Below, in pieces: positions 1 to 10,352 of a DNA stretch of 64,000 nt. The first letter of the stretch is position 1. Each line of letters opens with the position of its first letter. Location: positions 54,930 to 118,929 of the forward strand of contig JASIRB010003438.1 of the NCBI GenBank assembly GCA_030323885.1, written 5' to 3'. The notes below the pieces were generated by a model that did not search any database, was not told the DNA's origin, and saw nothing but the letters and a program-made list of their open reading frames with translations. The stretch comes from Branchipolynoe longqiensis. Taxonomy: Eukaryota > Annelida > Polychaeta > Phyllodocida > Polynoidae. The translations under genes and the position numbers were made by a program.

Positions 1-220
1 CCTAAATCACCTTCTATATCTCTGTCTATCTCTGTCTATCTCTGTCTCTATCTCTCGCTATCTCTATCTCTCTATATATCTCCATATCTCTCTATACATC
101 TCTATATCTATCTATCGATCTATCTCTATCTATCTATATCTATCTCTATCTCTCCCTGTCTCCATCTCTCTCTATCTATATATATATATCTGTATATATC
201 TGTATATATCTCTATGTATA
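1..220. repeat. TATC/TCTA microsatellite
   Basis: Pyrimidine-rich array of TCTA, TCTC and TATA steps running from the window edge directly into the first SINE-A copy. It is imperfect, with no constant period beyond 4 bp. Confidence 0.9.
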
Positions 221-540
221 TGTAGTGGTCTGCACTGACCTCTCAGGCAAGTAACCACATAGACAGGTAGGCGTGGGGAGTGTATTGATATCAGGGAGCC
301 TAGGTGGTGTAATGGTTAGCACACTGGCCCGGAATGCAAAGAGATGTGGGTTCAAGTCCCGCTCTAGGCGCAATATTTCCCATTTTCATCACCCCCACGA
401 CACTGGTGCCGTGACCAGGATCCTGTACAAGCTTTGCGCTGTATGGTTGTTGAACCTACCCTGTGTATGTATGTGTTAGTGCATTGCCTGTATGTATGTA
501 ATTGTAAGCATTACAAGACTTACAATTCCAGGGGGACGAG
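221..540 (+). mobile_element. SINE-A, full-length copy
   Basis: Begins TGTAGTGGTCTGCACTGACC. A tRNA-like head follows at about 296-371: acceptor arms GCCTAGG and TCTAGGC pair (six Watson-Crick pairs plus G-T), an A box TGGTGTAATGGTTAGCAC, and a B box GGTTCAAGTCC. The anticodon stem is degenerate, so this is a SINE head and not a tRNA gene. The body contains CACTGGTGCCGTGACCAGGA, and the tail has short TGTATG runs and ends CCAGGGGGACGAG. The next copy starts immediately, 320 bp downstream, making a tandem dimer. Confidence 0.8.
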
Positions 541-693
541 TGTAGTGGTCTGCACTGACCTCTCAGGCAATTAACCACATAGACAGGTAGGCCTGGGGAG
601 TGTATTGATATCAGGAAGCCTAGGTGGTGTAATGGTTAGCACACTGGCCCGGAATGCAAAGAGATGTGGGTTCGAGTCCCGCTCTAGGCGCAA
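541..693 (+). mobile_element. SINE-A, second tandem copy, 3' truncated
   Basis: Nearly identical to the copy at 221-373, including the B box GGTTCGAGTCC. It stops right after the tRNA-like head, where a TATC array takes over. The unit spacing of exactly 320 bp with no tail A-run between copies suggests a tandem duplication rather than two insertions. Confidence 0.8.
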
Positions 694-985
694 TATATCT
701 AAATATATATATCTCTACATCTCTATCTCTCTATCTCTCTATATCTCTCTATATATCTCACTCTATATATATATATCTATATCTCTCTATATCTCTCTAT
801 ATCTCTCTTTATATATCTCACTATATCTCTCTTTATATATCTCACTATATCTCTCTATATATTTATCTATCTCTCTGTTTATCTCTGTCTATATCTCTGT
901 CTATATCTCTGTCTATATCTCTGTCTATATCTCTCTATATATATATATCTCTCTATATATCTCTCTATATATCTCTCTCTCTCTT
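694..985. repeat. TATCTC microsatellite
   Basis: Array of TATATCTCTC-type steps replacing the body of the second SINE-A copy. It resembles the array at 1-220, so the SINE-A dimer is flanked on both sides by the same simple repeat. The remaining 986-1233 is AT-rich with nothing recognised. Confidence 0.85.
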
Positions 986-1233
986 TATCCACTCCTGCGA
1001 GCCAGTGATGGGCACATTTTTTTCATTATTATCCTATTAGCTTCCAGGAAATATACTATTTTTTTGAGTTTCTTGTCTGAGTAATTAATTATCAGGTTAA
1101 TGGGTTCATCTATTATTTTGAGACACCATGTACATGTATAATTTTGTTTATTTGTTAAAAAAAATCTTTTTTTTTACTGTTGAGATTAAAAGGAAGCAGG
1201 TGAACTGCTTTCTCGGTCTTCACCGACACAGAT

Positions 1234-1500
1234 GTTGTTTGTTTGTTGTAATTTTACATCCTGACAACATCTAAGGTCATATCAGGATGGGTACCGACTT
1301 GTGACAGTGCGCACTCATGGTGACTTTACAGTGCTGTCCCACTGGTAGACCACGGCACTGGCACCATGACCTGATTTCCCACTCAGTCACATTATCCTGA
1401 TACTGAGTTAACCAGTCCTTGCCCTACTCTAGTAATGCCTAGTGCCAGGCCTGACCTTCCGCACAGAAAGCCTGTGCTCTACCGACTTGGCCACCGCGTC
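1234..1500 (-). mobile_element. SINE-B copy (head B1) with internal deletion
   Basis: Read on the minus strand it has the B1 head, body and t1 hairpin tail ending in GTTTGTTTG-type repeats. About 60 bp between the head and the GCCAGGC motif, present in most copies, is absent. Confidence 0.75.
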
Positions 1501-1639
1501 CAGTCTCACCGGATCTGAGTTATCTGACTCGGTGAAGCAGAACAACTATCTACTTTAGCTCATACCGGAAATCAATGTTATTTATAACTGCAATATATTT
1601 ATAAAATGTGTATAACAATTAACATGTAAGACATCCACG

Positions 1640-1957
1640 TAAGCCGGATGCGATAGCCGAATCACGAAGAGCCAGCGTTTGGCTTCCCATGCGCGAGGTA
1701 ATGTGTTTGATCCCCAACCGACTGGAACCAATGACTTTCTACAAAATTCATAAGTGTCAATATCTAGGCTGATGCTCGGCATAAATAGGATAGGGGAACA
1801 ACTGGTTTGACCAATATCAGGATGACGGGTGGGATATTGGGTCATGGTGCCAGTATCCTGGTCTCCCAGTGGGGCAGTACTATAAAGTTGTCATGAGTGT
1901 ACACTGTCGAAAGTCAGTACTTGTCCTGATGACCTCAGATGTTGCTAGGATCTAAAG
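1640..1957 (+). mobile_element. SINE-B copy, diverged
   Basis: Head with GATAGCCGAATCACG, then the ACCAATGACTT motif, the body GGTCTCCCAGTGGGGCAG, and tail GATGACCTCAGATGTTGC. It is more diverged than most copies and is probably old. Confidence 0.7.
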
Positions 1958-2220
1958 GCCCAGTCAACAAATGTAAGCCATGTGCCTAATAATGCAAGTT
2001 TAACATGGAGTAAACACAATGTCATGAGGCCGACACTGTTTCTCTTGTTATTAGGTTTATACAATATCAATATAGAGTTTTTTTGGAAACGGCTCAGGAA
2101 TAGAATGTAATTAGTCTCCATACTGACGTCACTCCGCCACATGAATAAACACAGCTACTTTTAGCCTACTTTGCAATCCCTCTTATTATCGCCCAGCATA
2201 ATGTCAATCTGATAACGACC

Positions 2221-2629
2221 TAGATACAAGATTCACCCCGTACAGGGGTAAAAACCAACCCATTAGAAAAGCTGGCGAAGAATTTCGACATGCTGGGTTA
2301 ATTAACTGAGCTGGTAAATTCTTAATTTAAGAAGCAAGATATATTCTTTATGTACGTCTTCATATTTATCCGCTACTTTTGAGTTGGAAAATATAATAAA
2401 ACATATACTTTAATGCAATTTAAAAGTGAAATCGACGGCGTTCTCTGGCCGCCATCTTGTCTTTTTGCATTCTCTCCCATTTCACCAACTTTGTGTTGAT
2501 ATAAGTAACCATTTGACACTGGTGCCAGGCATTCTACTTCCCGTTCCATACTAAAGCTATTTTTGCCCGTATTTAGACTACGTTGTCGTTCACCGCTGTA
2601 CTGTAAGTACGGGGTGAATCTTTGATCTA
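2221..2629 (+). mobile_element. MITE-P copy 1
   Basis: Ends TAGATACAAGATTCACCCC and GGGGTGAATCTTTGATCTA are inverted repeats. Two more copies lie at 20971-21370 and 21714-22126. The interior is AT-rich and carries no transposase. Flanks agree with a TA target duplication, as in Tc1/mariner-type MITEs (inference). Each TIR is itself partly palindromic. Confidence 0.75.
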
Positions 2630-2717
2630 ATAATGACCTTGCGCGGCAATGCATGTTTAGTGTGTTTGCTTGTTTGGGGTATAACATCCTAGTAACACCG
2701 AAAGTCATATCAGGACA

Positions 2718-3057
2718 GGTTTGTTTGTTTGTTGTTTTATGTCCTAGCAACATCTAAGGTCATACCAGGACAGGTACAGACTTGTGACAGTGCACGCTCA
2801 TGGCAACTTTATAGTGCTGCCTCACTGGGAGACCAGGCCACCAGCACCATGATCTGATATCCCACTCAGTCACATTATCCTGACACTGAGCCAACCAGTC
2901 CTTGCCCTATCTTAATAATGCCGAGTGCCTGGCTAGGAAGTGACAAGCATCAATGTTAAAGTCATTGGTTTGACTCGACCAGGATTCGACCCCACAACCC
3001 CATGGTCTACCAACACGGGAGATGGATGTTCTAACTCATTCGGCCATCTGTCTGGTC
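2718..3057 (-). mobile_element. SINE-B copy, head B2, near full length
   Basis: Tail at the low coordinate (GTTTGTTTGTTGTTTTATG), B2 head at the high one (CATTCGGCCATC, minus). A partial extra tail at about 2680-2717 abuts it, so this copy probably landed in or beside an older one. Confidence 0.8.
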
Positions 3058-3069
3058 TATCAGGACGGG

Positions 3070-3396
<327 letters not shown>

Positions 3397-3479
3397 TGTA
3401 AGTCATGTTGTATGTGTCATTGAGCCATGAAGGTAACCCAAGATATTGTCTTGGGAGAGTGTTACCAAAATATGGGGTA

Positions 3480-3560
3480 CCATGCCTAGTGCGGATCTTG
3501 AGCCCACATTGCTGCCATTCCAGGCCGAGGGTTTGAACTATTAGACTAGTTAGGGTTCCC
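3480..3560 (-). mobile_element. SINE-A head fragment
   Basis: Reverse complement shows GGGAACCCTAACTAG, a degenerate A box, and GGGCTCAAGATCC in the B-box place, followed by GCACTAGGC. It is old and lacks the body. Confidence 0.5.
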
Positions 3561-4165
3561 TGTTGCAACCGACCTACCCACACCAACTTATGCGTATGGT
3601 ATTTCACCGTGAGAGGTGAGTGCACCTCACTGGGCAACTCGTCTCTTGAAATATGTGTGTTCCTTGTTTTGCTGATCTCTCAAGAAGGACTGAATCTCCA
3701 CTGAGAGACCTAGATTACCTCCAGTACCACACCACCAATCTATGGTGTGTAAAACGAACAATTAAATATTGTAGACGAGAACAACTAAAGCAAAGCATGC
3801 AATGTATCTATAATATTCTTATACACCATCTCATTAATATTTAATATGATCGGGTTTTTTTAATGTATAAATAACCGTCACCATGCCTACCAGAAAAGTA
3901 GTGCTTCGGTGATGACAAATAATATATTATGACAAAGAAAATATTTACGCCCTCCCCTCCTGAAAAAGGGACTGGAGGACCAGTGTCTCACACAGCCTTA
4001 TGAGGAGGTGATAATGAGATTCCAATCGGAAAACTACTTACACCCCCAACCACCAAAAGAATAATAGGAAAATAAGAAACCGATTATAATTTTCAACAAT
4101 AGCTAGAAAAATATGACAGCCCGTTTGCAACGCCTCATTATTGAGCTGATATTAGTGGAGAGAAG
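3561..4165. other. Unassigned AT-rich stretch
   Basis: No repeat family, long open frame or RNA gene recognised. Small palindromic features such as TCTCACGGTG do not resolve into an element. Confidence 0.6.
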
Positions 4166-4965
4166 CATGAAAAGACCTGAAGCGGTCTGAAGAGGCCTGA
4201 AGAGACCTGAATAGGTCTGAAGAGACCTGAAGAGTCCTGAAGAGGCCTGAAAAGACCTGAAGGTCTGAAAAGACCTGAAGAGGTCTGAAGAAACCTGAAG
4301 AGGCTTGAAGAAATCTGAAGAAGTCTGCGGTGGCCTAATGAGGGATGAAGAGACCTGGAGAAGCCTGAAGAGGCCTGGAGAAGCCTGAAGAGGCCTAACG
4401 AGGCCTGAGGAGGCCTAACGAGGCCTGAAGAGGCCCGGAGAAGCATGGAGAGACAGGAAGACGCCTTAAGAGTCCTGAAGAAGCCTGAAAAAGCCTAGAG
4501 AGGCTAGAATCATGAAGATGCCAGGAGAAGCCTGAATAGGCCAGAAAGGCCTGAAGAGGCTACAAGAAGCCTGAAGATGTCTGAGGAAGTTTGAAGAAGG
4601 CTGAAGAAGCCTAATAAAGCCGGAAGAAGCATGTAGAGGCCAGAAGAAGCCTGAAGAAGCTAGAAGAGGTCTGAAGAAGACTGAAGAAGACTGAAGAAGA
4701 CTGAAGAGGCTTGAAGAAGCATGTAGAGGCCAGAAGAAGCCTGAAGAAGCCTGGAGAGGCCTGGAGAGCTATGAAGAAGCCTAGAGAGCCACGAAGAAGC
4801 CTGGAGAGGTCTGGTGAAGCCTAAGAATCACGTAGAGACGAGAATAAGCCTGAAGAGGCCCGAGGAAGCCTGAAGAGGCCAGAAGAAGCCTGAAGGGGCC
4901 TGCAGAAGCCTGGAGAGGCCTGAAGCCTGAGAAAAAAAACACCTGAAGAGGCCTGAAGAAGTCCC
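4166..4965. repeat. 10-bp tandem array, CCTGAAGAGG type
   Basis: About 80 units of a decamer (CCTGAAGAGG, TCTGAAGAAA, CTTGAAGAAA and similar) with scattered indels. The 10-bp period means any frame cycles over 30 bp, which explains the minus-strand open frames with LFRPLQASSG repeats at 4138-4446 and 4821-5048. These are not taken as genes. Confidence 0.85.
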
Positions 4966-5146
4966 CAGGTGGTGTCCCTTGCGGGCAGGCAGTGGACGGC
5001 CGTTAGACTCCTGCTGTGTCCGGGTAGTTTATCAATCGTCGAAGACAAGCTGGAGAGAGGCCAGAAGTTTGGCGTTACTCCATGTCTTGGCCCACCTCAC
5101 GCCACCTCTCGGAACAAACGAGACGCCGCCGCACCGCTCTCGCAGT

Positions 5147-5475
5147 TGGCCGACAATTCACCAACGGCAGGTAGGCCCGAATGGTGCTGCACTAACAATT
5201 TGATGACCATTGTACAAATGGATGTGGGCCGTAAGGTGTTATAACTTATACTAACATACAATTGACGACCATTTTCCAAATTGGTTGGCTGGTTGTTGGA
5301 GTTTTACGTCCGGGCAGCATCTAAGGTCATATCAGGACGGTTTCCAAATTGGAGGTGGGTCATAAGAGTGCTGCACTAACAATTTAATGACCATTTGCCA
5401 AATATGAGATTTTCCTTACTAGTGCTACACTAACAATTAGACGACCATTCACCAAATGGGAGGTACTAACAGTGC
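5147..5475. repeat. Degenerate ~65-bp tandem repeat
   Basis: About five units share the order GTGCTGCACTAACAATTTGA, then CGACCATT and CCAAAT. A 56-bp tail-only retroinsertion (5285-5340) interrupts one unit. Confidence 0.65.
5285..5340 (-). mobile_element. Tail-only SINE-B/LINE insertion with 12-bp TSD
   Basis: Minus strand reads the t1 hairpin tail alone: CCGTCCTGATATGACC, AGATGCTGCCCGGACG, then TAAAACTCCAACAACCAGCC. It is flanked by the direct repeat TTTCCAAATTGG at 5273-5284 and 5341-5352. There is no head or body. This looks like a 5'-truncated target-primed insertion. Confidence 0.8.
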
Positions 5476-5485
5476 TACAGTAAGG

Positions 5486-5665
5486 TAGTAGTCTGCACTA
5501 ACCTCTCAGACTAGGAGCTGCATAGACAGGCAAGCATGGATAAGGTGGTGACATCAAGGAGCATAGGTGGTGTAATAGTTAGCACACTGGCCCGGAATGC
5601 AAGAGATGTGGGTTCGATTTCCGCTCTAGTTACAATATTTCCCATTTTCATCACCCCCATGACAC
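5486..5665 (+). mobile_element. SINE-A copy, 3' truncated
   Basis: Starts GTAGTAGTCTGCACTAACC. The tRNA-like head includes GGTGTAATAGTTAGCACACT and a decayed B box GGTTCGATTTCC. It continues into CCCATTTTCATCACCCCCAT and then breaks off. Confidence 0.7.
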
Positions 5666-5699
5666 TAACAATTTGACGAGTGGGAGATAGCCCTTAAGA

Positions 5700-5955
5700 G
5701 TGCTACACTTTATAGCCCTGTCCAACTAGAATACTGAACACTGACCCAATATTCCACTGTCACTTTATCCTGACACTGAGTCACATTATCCTGACACCAG
5801 CCATTGTCCTATCCTCACAATGCCGAATGCCAGGCGAGGTAGCGACACGTGCCAATTCTTTAAGTCCTTGGATTGACTCTGACAGCGATCGAATCTCCAA
5901 CCTCCCGGATGGAATGTGGGCAGTCTGCGCCGTCAACCGGTCTGTCAACTACATC
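5700..5955 (-). mobile_element. SINE-B copy, diverged
   Basis: Minus-strand body motifs are recognisable (CACTTTATCCTGACACTGAG, GCCAGGCGAGGTAGCGACA), with a decayed head near 5885-5955. The tail is missing. Confidence 0.6.
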
Positions 5956-6120
5956 AATAGCGAAGGCCAGGCCCCTGTTTCAGCCAGAATCACGTGACTC
6001 ATATCGATCAGCTCCCATGTCTGTGTGAGGTTTCCACGTGGAAAGACTACCGATATTTCACTCAAAGCAAATTGAGGGGTATTAATAGCTGTATCAACTC
6101 CTGGGTGACTTCAATCATCG

Positions 6121-6250
6121 ATTTGTTACTGTACAGAAGGGAATGCTAAGCCAATGTAATAGAACATGTTACCGTTAAAGCCTATGGGGGTTTGAATTCT
6201 GATGCGCTTGCCAAGATTAATTTGGCATGGTTTCACTTCAAATATCTCTG
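6121..6250 (-). mobile_element. MITE-D fragment
   Basis: Matches the middle of minus-oriented D copies (AGAAGGGAAT, TAGAACATGTTACC, TTTCACTTCAAATATCTC). It ends exactly where the next, plus-oriented D copy begins, so the later element interrupted it or joined it head to head. Confidence 0.6.
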
Positions 6251-6594
6251 TTAAAGTTGCATAGTCCAATGGGTTTGAGTTTCTGTAATTTTTCTGAGAT
6301 AAATATACTAAATTGATCGTTATAATCTACCGTACTTTAGTCTGAAGAAACTTTTATTTTAAATGGCTAACTTCTGAGATATTTGAAGTGCAAACATGTA
6401 AGATTAGTTTTGGCAAGCATGCCAAAACTAGGCTTCTGCAGTTACAGGTTCTATTGAATTGGCTTGGTATTCCCTTCTATGTGGCAACAAAGGCTTAATA
6501 AGTGAACCAATATCTATATTAGATATGTAGAATCAATTCTAGATTATTGTTTTGTTTTTGACAAGTTGATGCTTGATCGGACTATGCAGCTTTA
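6251..6594 (+). mobile_element. MITE-D copy 1
   Basis: Starts TTAAAGTTGCATAGTCC and ends CGGACTATGCAGCTTT, which are inverted repeats. About 344 bp, no coding capacity. The final TTAA is mutated. The internal GGCAAGCATGCC is a palindrome kept in many copies. Confidence 0.8.
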
Positions 6595-6677
6595 CCTATA
6601 ATATCTATATAATATAATAAGCACGGGGAGGAGGAGGAGGAGGAGGTTGATTGATTGATTGATTGGTGGTTGCTTTA

Positions 6678-6711
6678 CGCCATGTCGGCAGCATAGGCCA
6701 TATTCACGGCG
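6678..6711 (-). other. LINE 3'-terminal hairpin
   Basis: On the minus strand CGCCGT and ATGGCG pair (five Watson-Crick, one G-U) around a 22-nt loop with ATGGCCTATGCTGCC. It sits just before the short tail repeat. SINE-B tails carry the same structure with different arm bases. Confidence 0.7.
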
Positions 6712-6891
6712 AGAAATGTTTGTTTTTTGTTCAAACCATCGCTTTTACATGTAAAAGCAGACAATCAATTATGTGCCAATATACACTAATTAAATTAGAA
6801 AGCTCACAATCATATATCTGTGGTCAAGGGAAACAAATTCCCATAGAAAAAGAAAAGTTTCATTAATAATTAATAGAATCCATTTAGTAAA

Positions 6892-7688
6892 CTATATAAG
6901 GTGGTACAGTCCAGCTGCCCTCAAAAAGGCTAAAATGTTTTCCTGTTTTACCTTAGTAAAAAGGTCATGCATACTGTCTGCAGTGTAGAACCGTTGGCGC
7001 AGGGCCAAAAAATCAACGCAACTTAGTAAAATGTGTTTGAGTGTCAGTGGGGACTGACACCCAATACATTCAGGGGGAGGTTCCCCCTTGAGCAGAAAAG
7101 CATGTGTAAGCCACGAGTGGCCAATACGGCAGCGGCTAAGGACCACTTGGTCCCGCCGACCTCCCGCATGAGTCTGTGGTGGCTTTCCCACAGATGGTTC
7201 AATTTCTTTAAGTTTATTGATGTTTTCATCCCACTCATGTTGCCATTTGGATTTTATGTGGGTGGCTATTAGTGGTTTCAGATCAGAGTGAGGGATCAGA
7301 CACGGTTCAAGATCACAGTTCAGGGCCTTCTTCGCAGCCCGATCAGCTCGTTCGTTTGCTTGCATGCCAGCATGGCCAGGCACCCAGCACAGGTGGATAT
7401 CATACCCATCTGTTGTCAGTTGGTTCATTTTATAAATGACCGTTGCTAGAATAGGGTGATTCGTTTTCAGTCCAGCAACAGCCAGGAGGCAAGAGAACGA
7501 ATCACTGTATATAACATAGTTAGTGTGGTTGGATACCTCGATACACTCCAAAGCGAGAAGGAGTGCTCGGGCCTCTGCAGTGAAAATCGAGCTCTGATCG
7601 GGCAAACGTAGACCAAATTTTTCCCGTCGGCAGACTGCCGCAGCAGCTACCCGGCTTTGGTCTTTCGAACCATCAGTGTATATACATT
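6892..7688 (-). pseudogene. LINE ORF2 C-terminal fragment: RNase H and zinc-knuckle-like end
   Basis: This is the only convincing protein-coding remnant in the window. The frame is open from about 7688 to the stop at 6892. It is a 5'-truncated piece, not a complete gene, so no start codon is assigned. The catalytic acidic residues of an RNase H fold are visible: the Asp in IYTDGSKD, the Glu in FTAEARALLLALE, the Asp in IYSDSFSCLLA, and the Asp in NERADRAAK just after VPGHAGM. RNase H removes the RNA strand during LINE reverse transcription. Downstream, CRIGHSWLTHAFL and PPPECIGCQSPLTLKHILLS give a Cys/His cluster typical of the C-terminus of these LINE proteins. The reverse transcriptase and endonuclease would lie beyond the break at 7688 and are not in the window. 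The stop follows AGLYHLI; the related copy at 50759 extends a few residues further. It is intact for its length, which suggests fairly recent insertion, but it cannot be functional alone. Confidence 0.85.
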
Positions 7689-7853
7689 AAAAGTAAAAGC
7701 TCTCTAACCGACCACCTCCACACATCGACCACTCCCCGATAACGATCGCTCTATTTGGATCCCATTGTAACCATATTTGAACTCCCTAAACCGACCACCT
7801 CTGTAAATCGACCAATTAAAGTTGGTACCAAGGTCGGTCGATTTAGAGAGGTT
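7685..7853. mobile_element. pogo/Tc1-like MITE fragment
   Basis: Left part CTCTCTAACCGACCACCTCC and right part GGTCGGTCGATTTAGAGAGG are inverted. The terminal GGTTTCAGTG recalls pogo-type TIRs (memory; inference). The exact 12-bp direct repeat TCAGTGTATATA flanks it at 7673-7684 and 7854-7865, at the LINE break. Confidence 0.5.
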
Positions 7854-7865
7854 TCAGTGTATATA

Positions 7866-8816
7866 GAATTTATTTATTTATTTCAGGTTGACACCAAATT
7901 ACCGGTACTTAATTTGTTGTTGTGCAGAGATGAGCTGCAGACACCTTTCCCATTCCCTCTTCTTGGGCGGGTCCACGATAAACGTGAGTAAACATCACAC
8001 ACAATATTCAGCACTTGCTATCCGGACTGCACTTCGTCCACACCTCTCTCTATCTCCTCTCCGCTGGCCATGCTCCTGCTTGATTATGTCTGAAAAGAGT
8101 TCCAGGAGGGGGAGCCACCAGCATTTCACTTTCTACTCTGTCCGTGCCTTTGGCTCGCTGGCTGGTCACCATAGAGCAAATAGACATGGTCCTTTGACTA
8201 AACTCTCCTTATTTCTCTTTCCGATACTCTATCCTTTTTTTTCTCTCCCAGGATTACTTCTCCCCCTGATCAAGGGAGTTGTTTGCTTGGGTGGGGCCCT
8301 TTACCTTATCGTTTCTCTCGCTTAGTTCTTGTTGCTGGAACCGATGGACCCACCTATACCCACACCTTCCTCCTAAACCCTTGCTGCTGTCGACTGGATA
8401 TGAGCGCTCTGCTACGGCCAGACCAGAGAGATTCGGGGCCGCCCCAGTGCTTCGCCATTTTGAATGTTGTAAAGACGTCCCCAGCTTCTACAACCGTCCC
8501 TACTGAAGATTAATCTTCAACCAAAGATTGGACTGATTTATCGGGGCCGTTCAATATTGCTGCAGTTCTGCAGCCGGTAACCATCGTATGGTTACAAACA
8601 ACCCCAAAAGCAAGCACACAATATTCACAACAAACCAAACCAAATTGATTGGAAGCAATACAGGATTAATACTTGATTCCAAGGAGCCTGGTTGCATCTG
8701 TGGAATTGTGGATACAATTGATTCGCTGTGAATATCCAGGGGGCGCTGCTCGATCTGCTCCTGTGTGTGTAGACGTGCAGCATGCACCATCCACCTCACG
8801 TCAAGCTTGGTTGGAT
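7866..8816. other. Unassigned stretch
   Basis: Mixed-composition sequence. Open frames of 70-145 codons occur (for example 7888-8325 plus) but show no recognisable domain and overlap each other in several frames. No repeat family identified. Confidence 0.5.
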
Positions 8817-9124
8817 GGTTGGATGGCAACATCTAAGGTCATATCAGGATGGGTACCGACTTGTGACAGTGCACACTCACGGCGATTTTATAATGGTGCT
8901 CCACTGGGAGACCAGGCCACCAGCACCATAACCTGATATTCCACTTAGTCACATTATCCTGATACCGAGCCAACCAGTCCTTGCCCTATCCTAATAATAC
9001 CGAGCGCCAGGCTAGGAAATGACAAGTATCAATTTTGTAAGTTATTGGTTTGACTCGAATGGGAATTGAACTCCCGACCTTCCACACAGAAGGCCTTCGC
9101 TCTACCGATTCGGGTACCGCGTCC
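8817..9124 (-). mobile_element. SINE-B copy, head B1
   Basis: Minus strand carries the B1 head near 9075-9124, full body and hairpin tail at 8825-8850. The tail joins GGTTGGATGGTTGGATGG. Only slightly diverged. Confidence 0.8.
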
Positions 9125-9254
9125 GGTATCACGTGAAGCTGGGCACTGTGCCAAGTGTACCGAGAACTCGAGGATGAGGCCCGTGTTGGGGATGGGTATT
9201 GAACGTGGGTGGGGAAACCATGAAGGGAAGGCGCGTGAAGCATCAGCGCCATAA

Positions 9255-9828
9255 TCATCACCATTGTAATCATCATCACGGGCAAGATTATCACCACCAT
9301 CATCACCAGCAAGATTGTTACCATCATCCCCATCACTGTCAAGATTGTCACAATCATCTCCATCACTGTCAAGATTGTCACCATTATCCCCATCACTGTC
9401 GAGATTGTCACCATTATCCCCATCACTGTCGAGATTGTCATCACCATCATCAAGACTGTCAAGATTGTCACCATCATACCCATCACTGTCAAGATTTTCA
9501 CCATGATCCCCATCACTGCCAAGATTGTCACCATTATCCATCACTGTCGAGATTGTCATCACCATCATCATCATCACTGTCAAGATTGTCACCATCATCC
9601 CCATCACTGTCAAGATTGTCACCATCATCTCCATCACTGTCAAGACTGTCATCATCATGACTGGCAAGATTGTCACCATCATCATCATCACCATCATCAT
9701 CATGAGCAAGATTATCACCACAATGATCATCATTGGCATGATTATCACACTCACCACCATGATAATCATCATCACTGGGCAGATTATCACGATTATCATC
9801 ACTATCATCATCATCATCATCATAAAAT
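9255..9828. repeat. ATC-rich array with 30-bp higher-order unit
   Basis: CAT/ATC trinucleotides. Between about 9325 and 9660 a 30-bp unit with CATCACTGTCAAGATTGTCA repeats about ten times. The period is a multiple of 3, so long frames persist on both strands (DGDNLDS-type and HHCQDCHH-type); these are not called genes. A minus SINE-B lies to the left and plus SINE-B copies to the right. Confidence 0.9.
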
Positions 9829-9829
9829 C

Positions 9830-10055
9830 CCAGCTAAGTCAAACCAATGGCACTCGACATTACTAGGATAGGGCAAGGACTGGTTAGCGCAGAATCAGGA
9901 TAGTGTGAATGTATAGAACATCAGGTCATGGTGATGGCAACCTGGGTTCCTAGTGGAACGGCACTATAAAGTCGACATGAGTGTCCACTATCACAAGTCG
10001 GTACCCGTCCTGATACGACCTTAGATGTTGCCAGGACATAAAACTCCAACAACCA
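9830..10055 (+). mobile_element. SINE-B copy, headless
   Basis: Starts at the AAGTCAAACCAATGGCA junction, lacking the tRNA head, then body and hairpin tail ending ACTCCAACAACCAACC. Confidence 0.75.
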
Positions 10056-10087
10056 ACCAATCATCATCACAGTCATCAGCATTAGCA

Positions 10088-10352
10088 AATCCCAGCCAAG
10101 TCAAACCAATGATTTATACAATTTGATACTTGTCGCTACCTAGACTGTCACTCGGTATTAAAGGGATAAGACATGGACTGGTTAGCTCAGTATCAGGATA
10201 ATGTGACTGTTGGGATATCGGGTCACGGTGACGGCAGCCTGGGCTCCCAGTGGGGCAGCACTTTAAAGTCGCCATGAGTGCGCACTTTCACAAGTCGGTA
10301 CCCGTCCTGATATGACCTTGGATTTTGCGAGGACGTAAAGCAACAACAAAGC
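10088..10352 (+). mobile_element. SINE-B copy, headless
   Basis: Again begins AAGTCAAACCAATGA and runs to GACGTAAAGCAACAACAAAG. It starts at nearly the same internal point as its neighbour at 9830, both preceded by CCCAGC, so the two may be a local duplication. Confidence 0.75.

Larger units (their letters stand above)
6645..7688 (-). mobile_element. LINE 3' end: RNase H domain, 3' UTR and tail
   Basis: Minus-strand order: the end of a LINE polyprotein (7688-6892), a 3' UTR of about 210 bp (6891-6680), the terminal hairpin, then a TCAA/AATC short tail at about 6648-6670. A second copy of the same 3' end lies at 50759-51017 on the plus strand. The 5' side is cut off at about 7688 by an unrelated TIR-like segment. 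Tail structure and domain order fit the I/Nimb-like LINE groups that carry RNase H after the reverse transcriptase (family knowledge; clade is inference). Confidence 0.8.

Noticed and set aside
7888..8325. 145-codon plus frame
   Set aside because: Low-complexity hydrophobic and Ser/Leu content, no domain, no splice context that could be argued.
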